The notes under the pieces: model-generated
The model's input: the letters and a program-made list of their open reading frames with translations, nothing else
What the model was told of the DNA's origin: nothing
Databases searched by the model: none
Shown here: piece after piece, positions 46,791-56,667 of the stretch
Numbering within the stretch: position 1 is the first letter of the stretch
Layout of the letters: each line of letters begins with the position of its first letter
DNA from: Gigaspora rosea
Taxonomy: Eukaryota; Glomeromycota; Glomeromycetes; Diversisporales; Gigasporaceae
Direction of reading: 5' to 3'
NCBI GenBank assembly: GCA_003550325.1
Contig: QKWP01000130.1
Coordinates: 126,492-190,491, forward strand
Length of the DNA: 64,000 nucleotides
Program-made: the position numbers and the translations under genes

Positions 46791-47048
46791 GACAAAGTTA
46801 ATTTTTCGTTTTGCATAACATGGTGTTCCAAAATTCCAGTCGGCGGTTCGGATTTTTTTTTTTTTTTTTATCTACGTAAATTAATAAGCTCATGTTCAAG
46901 AAAATTTTGGATTTTTTTTTTCGGATCGATCGGTAATTTCGGAACATTCGGAAAATTAAGGTCATCATCAGGCGAAAAATTAAAAAAAAAGTTCTTATGA
47001 AAAATTGGGTCGGCGGGTTATGAAAAACGAAAAATAATTTGCGTGGCC
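46790..47048. mobile_element. GGCCACGC-family MITE, 5' end trimmed
   Basis: ACAAAGTTAATTTTTCGTTT at the left and AAAAATAATTTGCGTGGCC at the right are the inverted family ends, with GGGTCGGCGGGT near the right end. It interrupts the hAT remnant, whose other copy is continuous at this point. Confidence 0.65.
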
Positions 47049-47169
47049 TAATATATATATTTTACAAATGTACTGTAAAAGTCATGTATTTGCTTTAATA
47101 AATAGTAGGCTTTATTAAATTGTTCAAGTAAGCATAATTATTAATACATTTGTATAAACTGAGACGCAC

Positions 47170-48459
47170 AAACTAACTGGTTGGACTAGGATAACATCTC
47201 CAATTTGGAGATTCATTGAATGCCAGTAAATTAACGCAATTATTGATAGTTATCTGTTATTTGAATTTGATAAGATTAACGATCGAAAGCTAATAATTCG
47301 AACTTCGAATACTAGAACCGGAGAAAAGAAATCGTTAATTCGAGTAGAGTTAATAGATAAAGAGACAATTACAAAGTAAATTAAAAGCGAGTACTTATCC
47401 TAGCACTGCCGCAGCAAGACTCTAAGAACCTCGAGACTAATGATGTGCCATTTATATGATGTCTGAATTTTTTTAGCGTACAGTACATACTGTACGTATA
47501 GTTGTATAGTGTGTATAGTATGTGAAATACGTATAGTACGCATATGATATATAAACTATCTATATTCATAAGGGAAATTTTAAGTTATGAATGGTTTTAT
47601 GGTTTGTTCTAGAATATTCTACAAAATTTTTTGCATACTGTACTATACGCGGCACATACTATTCGAGACCCGGACCAAATGTTCCACGCTTCTTTCCCAG
47701 CCAATTCGAGGAAATAGGTCTTGATCGATAGTTGGATAGAGTCTAGATTAGATAGTGGTGTTTATTAATAGTTTTAGCAGACACCCTAATAATTAACACT
47801 TTCTCACTGTACATCGAACTACCCCAATCAAAAAAAAACATGTCTTGCTATAATTTGCCATTAAGAAAGCCGAAGTTATGCATGTTGAACAGTCATTATA
47901 ATTCATGTCATACAGTGTTGTACATTTTCATTGTCCAAGATTTTTTGAGTGAAGTTGTTTTGATAACTATCTGACCAAATCCGATGATTAAAATAAAAAA
48001 ATTTCATTGAATACAAAATCTTGGACAATGAAAATGTACAACATTGAGTGCATATCAGACGTATTTCAGGTAATTTTATTGAAAATCGAAAATGTGAATA
48101 GTGCCGAAATTTATCCGAATTTCGGAAAACCTTATTGATTTTAGCCGATATTTAATACAAGTCTAACAATTTTCGTATGGGTAAACTGCTAGGAAAACCA
48201 CCGTTTGAAAGCAAGTGATTTTCCTAGCAGATACCCATACATAGCTTCGATGGGTCTCTATAAGATAATGGCCTTTGCAATATTCGTAAAACATATTTAA
48301 ATACGATGTTTATTCTTTACAATATAAACCGTCATTTTAACGATGGGCTTTATGCTAGTACGTATATCACGAAACTCTAAAATTTATTTAAAAAAATAAT
48401 ATGCTTTAAAATATACAATATGATAAATACATGGTAATTTTAATTCGTATTCGATTTAC
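47170..48459. repeat. Duplicated 3' flank of UGT-C
   Basis: It matches the 3' flank of UGT-A in reverse complement over its whole length, to the shared AGATGTTATCCTAGTCCAAC block at about 34180 / 47190. This is longer and closer than its match to the UGT-B flank. One insertion (47438-47661) is absent from the A side. Confidence 0.75.
47438..47661. mobile_element. hAT-like MITE with an empty site at UGT-A
   Basis: The ends are TAATGATGTGCC and inverted GGCACATACTA. Flanks CTCGAGAC (47430-47437) and TTCGAGAC (47662-47669) agree at 7 of 8 bases. The homologous position beside UGT-A (about 33715-33725) is uninterrupted (GGGTCTCGAGGTTC), which confirms the insertion limits. 224 bases, rich in TATAGTATG words. 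Confidence 0.75.
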
Positions 48460-50540
48460 TCAGTTACTCTTTTTCTTTAGGTTTAAGGATTTTTGAGAAT
48501 CTCTATTTTCGTTTCTAAATGTAATATAAAAGTATCTAATTTTCCATAAAGTATAAAAAAAACCACCACCTAACACCAAAAATAAATAACAGCAGCACCA
48601 TAAACATCTAAATATTTTCCTCTGATAAAACCCATTCTCGTATCGGGAGTAATCCAATCTCTTAGTAATTTTTCATTATCAATTTTAAATCCACCATTTT
48701 CATCTTTAACACCTTCATATTTTGCAGTGTTCAACACTATTTCCATTAAATCGGCAGCCCTATATTTTCTTTTACTATTAACTTTGGCCAAAAATTGTAC
48801 TCTTTCGGCATTCTTTTTAAAACTTTCTTCATTTAATAATCTTTCAACTTTCGATACTATATCATCCACTTTTAAATCATTCTTTGAAAGTTTTAAGGCC
48901 ATACCAGCTGATTCTAACATTTCAGCGTTTCGAGGTTGATCGCCCATTATAGGAAGCACCAACATTGGTGTTCCAGTATACATGGATTCATGACTACTAG
49001 CGGAACCACCGTGGCTTAAAAATAATTTAGTATTTTCATGAGATAGTATTGCGAATTGAGGAGAGAATTTAGAGATATGAATATTAGGGTGTTGGTTATT
49101 TAAAATAGTAGATATTGAGACGCTAGAATTAGCGTATTCAATAGATTCTGAAATATCCGTTCTTACAGTAGACCATATCACGCCATCAATAACGTTTTGA
49201 TCGATTAATTTAATGAAAGCATTTAAAATAATGATAACATTTTGAGAAGATATGATTGCATTAGTCCCGAGAGCGAAATATATTGTTCGAGGATGATCAG
49301 CAAGAAATGAATCTAGAACCGGAGTTAAACCCGGAAAAGTATCAGGTAGGATAGGACCAATTTCTTGATGAAGTGGTGAATCAGAGCTTGATATCTGTAC
49401 ATTAATAATAAAATGAAATATAATATTTAGCATAAATTTCTTATAATTTGTTAATTTGTTTAATAATACTATGAATTAATTATACATAATCACCTCAAAT
49501 CCAAAGAAAGTATTTGATAACATTAAAAGATTTGATACTCTTCCTCTTAAGTCCCAATGCGGATTTATACCTACGGTTGCTCTTTCGGCATTAAGACCTC
49601 TTAAAAAATCTATTGAACTCCAAACCAGCTTTAAAGGTATAATTATCGCACATTTAAATCTGGCATAAAATGATTCGTTTTCCATATTTGCATGACATCC
49701 TAACATAGGATCCGATTTATATGGTGCGTTTGATACTAATAAAAAGAAATCATATTGAATACAAAAAAAAAAATCATGGTAAATATAGCAAATAAATATT
49801 AGTATGCACATACAAATAGATGTATCGGCTGAAATGCCAACAGCAGGCTTTCCTAATTTCCAAGCGAGATCAAAGCACGGATGATTTATTAATGGCATAT
49901 AATCGCAGAAGAATAAATCAACTTTGTTCTCTTCAGCAACTTGTTTATAAATATTATAAAAAAGTATGTAGGATTGAACTGCCATCTTTCCCAGGAGAAG
50001 CATTAATTTAAGTGGATCATCATCGACCAACGCATTATTTACATCAGAAGATTTATTATTGAATTGTTGGCTAGCGATTTCATTTTCGAAAATAATTTGT
50101 GGAATTGAATGATAATGGATAGATTTCGCAGTATAGTTTCCTGGTGATATTAATATTACCTAGAAATCGAATAATAATAAATAAGAAAATTAAGCAAATT
50201 TATAAAGTTCATAATAAAAAACATACATCATATCCTCGATCCATTAAAATCTTTAAAATCTCACACATTTGAGGTAGATGTGTACCTGTAATTCAGTTTA
50301 AAGTGATTTAAATTAATTGTATTATTATAAATAATCTAGTAATAATAAATTATGATAAAATAATAAACTTACTTCCGATCATGGAAGTAGCGAGTATTTT
50401 TTTGGGTACATTGGTTCTGTTTAACGATGAATCTCGCTTAATCAAATCTGCAGATCCGAAAAATTGATTACTTGTAAAAACAATAATGAAAATGGAAAAA
50501 TGCCAAAGGTAAGTTGTGAAAATAAATTTTTTAGATGCAT
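48460..50540 (-). pseudogene. UDP-glycosyltransferase copy C, frameshifted and mosaic
   Basis: Same five-exon layout as copy B: 50373-50540, 50227-50285, 49814-50159, 49494-49735, and exon 5 from 49394 to an ancestral stop at 48460. Exons 3-4 and the intron between them encode the same peptide as copy B. Two one-base losses break it: one in exon 1 within the signal segment (CTTACCTTTGG versus CTTACTCTTTGG), the other at about 48585 in the membrane helix, after which the frame ends at YFWC. Beyond that point the bases match copy A, not B: the tail reads YTLWKIRYFYITFRNEN and ends KKSN. Exon 2 has Ser (STHLPQM) where A and B have Arg. Either a decaying paralogue or, if the losses are sequence errors, a working GT1 enzyme. 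Confidence 0.82.
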
Positions 50541-50630
50541 TTTTGGTTTAATGAATTTATTATAAGTCTGATTTGATTTTCGACGAGAGAGACTTATTTA
50601 TACGTTGATTTCGTATATATGAACAGTACG

Positions 50631-51183
50631 TTAGGGTGCGGACTAAATCAAATTTAGGGTAATATATATGAAGATCATTATTTTTGATTTTTTATAGGCC
50701 GTATATTTAAATATTAAATAAAATTTACATTTTTTGGCACAAGTATCTGACAAAAGTATATATAATTTTTTTAAAAAAAATTGAAGCTCTCAATTAGCTC
50801 TATATGGTAATAGAGCTATTTTTTAAATAAAATTTTTAAAAATTTTTGTAAAAAATTAATTCAATAATTAATAATTGGTATTTATGTAATAATTGAATGA
50901 TTTTTGACTATTTAACTATTGAAAAAAGTAGCTCTATTACCATGTAGATCTAGATGAGAGCTTCAAGTTAAAAAAAAATAAAAATAAAAAATTATATACA
51001 CTTTCGTTAGATTTTGTGCCAATAAATGTAAATTTATGTTTCCAATATCGGACATGTTAACAAAATTGATTGTCGAAATTTAGCCATTACCCACTAATTT
51101 TCAAATCAGCTGTAATAAATCCGAAATTAATGACGTATTACCCTAATTAATGTTTGATTTGATTAGTTTAGTCGGCACCCTAA
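50631..51183. mobile_element. TTAGGGTGC palindromic MITE, ~553 bp
   Basis: TTAGGGTGCGGACTAAATC at the left is mirrored by AGTTTAGTCGGCACCCTAA at the right. Inner paired blocks include TTACATTTTTTGGCAC with GTGCCAATAAATGTAAA, and GAAGCTCTCAATTAGCTC with GAGAGCTTC. The left end is shared with the UGT-B upstream flank (about 45786), where the rest of the element is missing. Confidence 0.68.
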
Positions 51184-52230
51184 CCGTTACGTATCATAAT
51201 GAAATTATAGCAGATCAGTATGGTATAGGTGAGCAGATCTGTAGGGTTATAGAATATCGGGATTATAGAATATCAGTATGGTACGACATGCCAGATCAGT
51301 ATGGTATGGATGCAATTTTATCAAACCGTACCATATTGATCTGCTATTAGCAGAACAGTATGGTACGCTTCGATAAAATCCATACCATACGGATCTGGTG
51401 GCTATACAATTTTTACATTTTTTATCGTTATATTTGTTTCCTTGAATAACTGATAAACGGACTAGATATCTTTAATATAAGTTTTCACACATGATATATT
51501 TTTTCAATGTTTTTATCATACTAATTTTTCTTTATTGTAGACATTATCGTTCAATTTTGATAATATATCAAAAATGAAAGAATCATTGCTTGAACAATTT
51601 GCCGGTCACGTAATATTCTGACGTCAATTAGCCAATTAAAAATCAGGATCAGGAGTAACGTAAAGAAATTCGGTTGATTTGCAAAAATCGTATTTATCGT
51701 AAGATTTATACTAGAAATCATCTTTCTGGCCTAACAAAAAGTTCCCTCGCACAATTTTGCTATATAATGCACCTTCTAACCACCAACATGGACCCAAACC
51801 CTAACGAAATTGAAATCAATTTTTTCTCAAAGACAATTGATGCCGGAAAGTCACGTGACAGGAAAATCGATCCTACATCCTATCAATATCATTGTATAGC
51901 TACCAGATCCGTATGGTATGGTATGGTGTGGATTTTATCAAATCGTACCATACTGTTCAGCTAATATATAGATTTAATATAATAGCAGATCAGTATGGTA
52001 CGATTTTTAAATACTATTTTGACTATATTTATGCAGTTCAATATGGAACGGTTTGATAAAATTGCATCCATACCTTACTGATCTGGTATGTCGTACCATA
52101 CTGATATTCGCAATACCGTACTATACTAATCTGGTATGTCGTACCATACTGATATTCGCAATACCGTAGAATATCAGTATCGTCACAATTCAAAATTGTG
52201 ACATTAGAGATTTGAATTTTCCGATTAGTT
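51184..52230. repeat. CAGATCAGTATGGTACG-motif field, direct copy 1
   Basis: The word CAGATCAGTATGGTA(C/T)G and its complement occur many times in both orientations. From about 51330 to 52090 the block is the direct duplicate of about 56630-57780. It contains the empty site for the solo LTR (about 51540-51550, TAGACATTATCGTTC). A 96-codon plus-strand frame (51674-51964) has no recognisable domain and is shortened in the other copy, so it is not called as a gene. Confidence 0.65.
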
Positions 52231-52480
52231 TACCCCCCCATTTGTAGATAGATCTTCTCTTTATTTAGCATGGATAACTTCATTTCTATTTTTGTATAAT
52301 TCATTAAATGTTAGTCAAAATTCGTGTAAACTTGATGATTGCCATAATATTGCCATATGGGGTGATTTTAGTGATATGGGTCGATGACAAAACCTTAGGC
52401 CGGGCTGAGGTTAAATTCACTCGGCCCGGTCGACCGGGCCGACCATTATACTAAAAAAAATTATTGGCCAATTATAGCTA

Positions 52481-52637
52481 ATTTCATTACTCCTGTGACA
52501 CCTTATTAAAAAATTAGACTATCCGATTCGATAAATTTTGATTTCAGCCTGATTAGTATATATATTACATACCAAAATAAAAACTTAACGAATTGGGTAG
52601 TCTAATTTTTAAACAGATGTCTCAGGAGTAATGAAAT
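52481..52637. mobile_element. Palindromic MITE, 157 bp
   Basis: ATTTCATTACTCCTGTGACA pairs with TGTCTCAGGAGTAATGAAAT, then TAAAAAATTAGACTATCC with GGTAGTCTAATTTTTAAAC. Arms are about 70 bases. Nested in the 52369-53318 element. Confidence 0.7.
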
Positions 52638-52875
52638 AAGGCTGTTTGAATTTGAAACTTCACTTAACGTTATTTTTTATATTTGTGTAAGGGGTGGGAA
52701 ACAAATTAAATTCACATTAAAATTAAACGAGGTTCAGTAGGTTAATGTGAACCTAAATTAGGTTCACGTGAACTAGATTAGGTCAAATCCGACATGCTCG
52801 TGTTTAGGTGTCCCAAAATTTATGAAAACAGCTGTAAAGAAGTGCCGGTACTAAGTCTCAGGGCTCAGACATTTC

Positions 52876-53165
52876 TCCGAATAATAAATTATCTTTACAC
52901 TAACCTAATGGATGAATATTTAAGGGGATTGTGTTATGGTAAATATGTATGATGTTAATAGTTTGCTGATTTTAATTTAACACGGATAATAAATCATCTT
53001 TATACTCACCTGCTGAATGAAAATATTTAGGTGGTGGTAAATAAGTATTATGATCATGGTTTGCTGATTTTAACACCGGATAATAAATCATCTTTACACT
53101 CTCGCACTAAATGAAAAGATTTGAAGGAAATTGGGTTGTGTAAGATGCTGATTTTAATTCCACCG
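52876..53165 (+). repeat. ~110-base tandem repeat, about 2.5 units
   Basis: Each unit contains GGATAATAAATCATCTTTA, CACTC.C.C..AATGAAAA and TTTGCTGATTTTAA. Units are diverged. Confidence 0.65.
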
Positions 53166-53615
53166 GCATTAAGTAAGTCAGTTAGCCAGCATTATGCGAG
53201 CTGGCTCAAATTACAAAAATTTACTTTACCTTGATCGGCCTCGGCCCATGAAGGTGTGGGTCGACCCTCGGCCCGCCCGCCCTCCCGGCTGATGGGTCGG
53301 GGTCAGCCCATATCACTAGTGGATTTTATCAAAGCGTACCCTACTGTTCTGCCAATATCAGATATATATATTTAATATAATAGCAGATCAATATGGTACG
53401 GTTGATAAAATTGCATCCATACCATACTGGTCTGGCATGTCGTACCATACTGTAACTATTAAGGTGGGAGAGTGTATACGTTTTGCCAATTTAACTCTAA
53501 TAGTTACTAGGAGATAGGTTTCTGATTTACTCGAATAAAGGTCTCTTCAGCACTACATTAGCTTACTTCCTTTATTTTTCTTTAAGTAAAGTCGAAGGAA
53601 ACTTCTCTATTTGTA

Positions 53616-54968
53616 CAGTGATCGGAAGTAAATCACCGGAAATTTTATAGGTAACACATAAGAGGCCAAATTTTACGTACGATTTTTATTTTATTATATT
53701 TTATATAATTACAAAATAATTATATAAAATAAAATAAAATATTTATATTTACATTCCTAAAAAAAAAAAACCCTGGGTTATTTAATATTTACAGTACCAT
53801 CCTCGGGCTTTATATATTGTCTTTACTCGATTTGGCATACTACAGATAAGTGAACGAATATATTCAATTGATAAGTTATACCATTCCTCTTCTATAATTT
53901 TAACTAATTCTTCTAACTTTGTAGGCATGGGTTTTCTGTTACGAACTGCAGAATCAAGACGTTCCCAAAGATTTTCAATCGGGTTAAGATCAGGGCTATA
54001 CGGTGCCCAATTTAATATATTAAAATTATGCGAATTCATCCACCATTCTGAATATGTAGATGTATGAATAGAAGCCAAATCTTGTTGAAAAATTAAATTT
54101 ATTTCACCATGATGTTTTTCCATTAAAGAATTTGCCCAAGGAATAAAATATTTTGCAAGAATATCAACATAACTATCCGAATTCATATTACCCTTAATTC
54201 TTACTAACGGTCCAACGCCCCACCAACAAAAACAGCCCCAAAACATTACAGAACCACCACCAAACTTCATAGTCGTATTTATACAATCTTTATGATATTT
54301 TTCATTAACTCGACGCCAAGTTCTTTCACGACCATCTGCTTTGTGAAGACAAAACCTTGACTCGTCCGTAAAAACAACCATTTGCCATTCATTTACCCAT
54401 TTTAAATGTTCACGGCACCATTTTTTTCGCTCCAGTGCTTTTCTTTTGTCTAAAAGAGGTTTTCGACAGGCGACACAGTTTCTCCAACCTAAATTGTGGA
54501 GGTACTTTCGAATAGTTTTGGTGGTAAGCGTCGTATCATGTTGGACGTTGAATTCGTTAGTGATGACAGCCAAGGGTTCCTTCCGATTTTTTTTTGTAAT
54601 ACGAACTAAAGAGCGTTTGTCACGCGCAGAGAGAGCTTCGGGGCGACCAGGGCGTTTGTTCGGATGCTCTGAGCCTGTCTCTTCATATCGCTTAACAGTG
54701 TCATACACCGTTGATTTCGGGAGATCAAAAACTTTTGCAATGTCAAGTGGTTTAACACCACACAGGTAAGCGCCGGCAATACGGCTTCGTTGTTCTAGGC
54801 TTAATTCTTGGCGGGAGGGTTTTTTTATCATCAAAAACAATTAAAATTGTGTGTTAAAAAAAAAACACAAGTGAAAAAAGACGTATGTACGTTAAAAAAA
54901 AGATTATCATACGTATATGAAATTCCCGGTAGATCTGGAAATTTCCGGTGATTTACTTCCGATCACTG
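53616..54968 (-). mobile_element. Tc1/mariner element, apparently complete
   Basis: 1353 bases with perfect 30-base terminal inverted repeats starting CAGTGATCGGAAGTAAATCA. TA flanks lie on both sides (53614-53615 and 54969-54970). The matching position in the opposite palindrome arm reads TTTGTATTCTATTG with a single TA, the empty site. An intact 352-codon transposase frame fills most of the element. Identical ends, an intact frame and a clean empty site point to a recent insertion, later than the formation of the palindrome. Confidence 0.93.
53782..54840 (-). CDS. Tc1-family DD34E transposase
   Basis: A 352-residue protein. Residues about 10-60 form a paired-like HTH (LSLEQRSRIAGAYLCGVKP), followed by a GRP hook (KRPGRPEAL, about 63-70) and a second HTH to about 120. 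The catalytic core has D159 in VVFTDESRF, D254 in FQQDLASIHTS and E289 in SPDLNPIENLW, exactly 34 residues after D254, as in Tc1. The usual QQDNAPIH is QQDLASIH here, a change beside the second Asp that may or may not matter. It cuts its element out and inserts it at TA. The start ATG (54840) is followed by a second Met three codons later; either is possible. The frame has no breaks and the length is normal for the family. Confidence 0.93.
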   Translation of the reverse strand: MFLMIKKPSRQELSLEQRSRIAGAYLCGVKPLDIAKVFDLPKSTVYDTVKRYEETGSEHPNKRPGRPEALSARDKRSLVRITKKNRKEPLAVITNEFNVQHDTTLTTKTIRKYLHNLGWRNCVACRKPLLDKRKALERKKWCREHLKWVNEWQMVVFTDESRFCLHKADGRERTWRRVNEKYHKDCINTTMKFGGGSVMFWGCFCWWGVGPLVRIKGNMNSDSYVDILAKYFIPWANSLMEKHHGEINLIFQQDLASIHTSTYSEWWMNSHNFNILNWAPYSPDLNPIENLWERLDSAVRNRKPMPTKLEELVKIIEEEWYNLSIEYIRSLICSMPNRVKTIYKARGWYCKY

Positions 54969-55510
54969 TATTCTATTGTATTGTATTGTATTTAGTGTTG
55001 GATTCTATCGTATTGGATCGTGGTCGATATCTTTATTGAAGTCAAATTCATTTGTTTATATACATTTGAATTTAATATTCAACACGTTGAAGTATTGCTT
55101 GGCACGTTAACGTGTTGTTTAACACGCTACGTGACGGTACAACTAAGCCTAGCACGTTGACGTGCTATTGAGAATGTTTATAATCCGCGCCCCTTAACAC
55201 GCATACGTGCTAACACGTTAACGTGTTATGAAGATTTTACAAAAGGGGTGATTATATGGGGTGATTTCAATAGAAACAGCCTTTACAATTTTTTGAAAAA
55301 TTAGTTTTTATTAGATTCATATAAATTTAACATGATTGACATTTTTCAATTATAAATGAAAGTCGATTTGTTTCATAATAAAAAATCAAGATAATGTAAA
55401 AGAAAAATTACACATCACGAGATTACCCGATAGTCACCTGTTTACCTTTAACCAATAAAAATCGTGAAATTTGATTAATTCCGGATCAGTCCGAAAATCA
55501 AAACAAATGG

Positions 55511-55841
55511 TCTTTGTCTTGAAAATGACCTTATGGGACTATGTAGATCTTATGAATAAAAATTAAAATTTCTAGCCATCCAGTAATCCAATTCCAATAA
55601 ACTTTTTTTTATTTTGTAGAGCTTAATGAGTTTTACAAAATAAAAAAGGTTTATTTGAATTAGATTACTAGGTGGCTAGAAACTTTAATTTTTATCCATA
55701 AGATCTACATAGTCCCATAAGGTCATTTTCAAGGCAAAGACCCCAAATGAATAACTCAATGTAAAAATGGGCTGTTTCTATTGAAATCACCGTGATTTCA
55801 ATAGAAACAGCCCATTTTTACATTGAGTTATTCATTTGTTT
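55511..55841. repeat. Two hairpins at the palindrome centre
   Basis: The first, 55511-55745, pairs GGTCTTTGTCTTGAAAATGA with TCATTTTCAAGGCAAAGACC. The second, 55744-55841, is an almost perfect palindrome around TTGAAATCACCGTGATTTCAA. The word GTGATTTCAATAGAAACAGC occurs four times in alternating orientation (about 55261, 55769, 55793, 56063), suggesting two short inverted-repeat elements fused head to head. Confidence 0.75.
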
Positions 55842-56667
55842 TGATTTTCGGACTGATCCGGGATTAATCAAATTTCACGATTTTTATTGGTTAAAGGTAA
55901 ACAGGTGACTATCGGGTAATCTCGTGATGTGTAATTTTTCTTTTACATTATCTTGATTTTTTATTATGAAACAAATCGACTTTCATTTATAATTGAAAAA
56001 TGTCAATCATGTTAAATTTATATGAATCTAATAAAAACTAATTTTTCAAAAAATTGTAAAGGCTGTTTCTATTGAAATCACCCCATATAATCACCCCTTT
56101 TGTAAAATCTTCATAACACGTTAACGTGTTAGCACGTATGCGTGTTAAGGGGCGCGGATTATAAACATTCTCAATAGCACGTCAACGTGCTAGGCTTAGT
56201 TGTACCGTCACGTAGCGTGTTAAACAACACGTTAACGTGCCAAGCAACACTTCAACGTGTTGAATATTAAATTCAAATGTATATAAACAAATGAATTTGA
56301 CTTCAATAAAGATATCGACCACGATCCAATACGATAGAATCCAACACTAAATACAATACAATACAATAGAATACAAATAGAGAAGTTTCCTTCGACTTTA
56401 CTTAAAGAAAAATAAAGGAGTAAGCTAATCTAGTGCTGAAGAGACCTTTATTCGAGTAAATCAGAAACCTATCTCCTAGTAACTATTAGAGTTAAATTGG
56501 CAAAACGTATACACTCTCCCACCTTAATAGTTACAGTATGGTACGACATGCCAGACCAGTATGGTATGGATGCAATTTTATCAACCATACCATATTGATC
56601 TGCTATTATATTAAATATATATATCTGATATTAGCAGAACAGTATGGTACGCTTTGATAAAATCCAC

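Larger units (their letters stand above)
52369..53318. mobile_element. hAT-like element with TAGTGATATGGG ends
   Basis: The left end TAGTGATATGGGTCGATGAC has a CGGTCGACCGGGCCGACC palindrome inside it. The right end GGGTCGGGGTCAGCCCATATC-type sequence finishes CCCATATCACTA. Flanks GGTGATTT and GTGGATTT agree at only 6 of 8 bases, so the pairing of ends is likely but not certain. Interior holds a small palindromic MITE (52481-52637) and a tandem repeat (52876-53165). The GC-rich ends stand out from the AT-rich surroundings. Related single ends are at 35830-35927 and 59155-59255. Confidence 0.55.
53319..56667. repeat. Large palindrome with ~838-base arms
   Basis: The left arm (53319-55510, 837 bases once the Tc1 element is removed) is the reverse complement of the right arm (55830-56667, 838 bases) with only scattered differences. 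The ends read GTGGATTTTATCAAAGCGTA and TACGCTTTGATAAAATCCAC. The 319-base centre contains two further hairpins. Sequence in the arms includes ACGTTAACGTGTTA-type palindromic words. Only the left arm has the Tc1 insertion. It may be a foldback-type element or an inverted duplication. Confidence 0.85.

Noticed and set aside
51674-51964. A 96-codon plus-strand frame in the direct repeat
   Set aside because: The matching frame in the other copy (57435-57680) is rearranged and shortened, both end in the CAGATCAGTATGG motif field, and no domain is seen.
53782-54840. A 107-codon plus-strand frame (54446-54769) opposite the Tc1 transposase
   Set aside because: It lies wholly antisense to the intact transposase and has no recognisable content.
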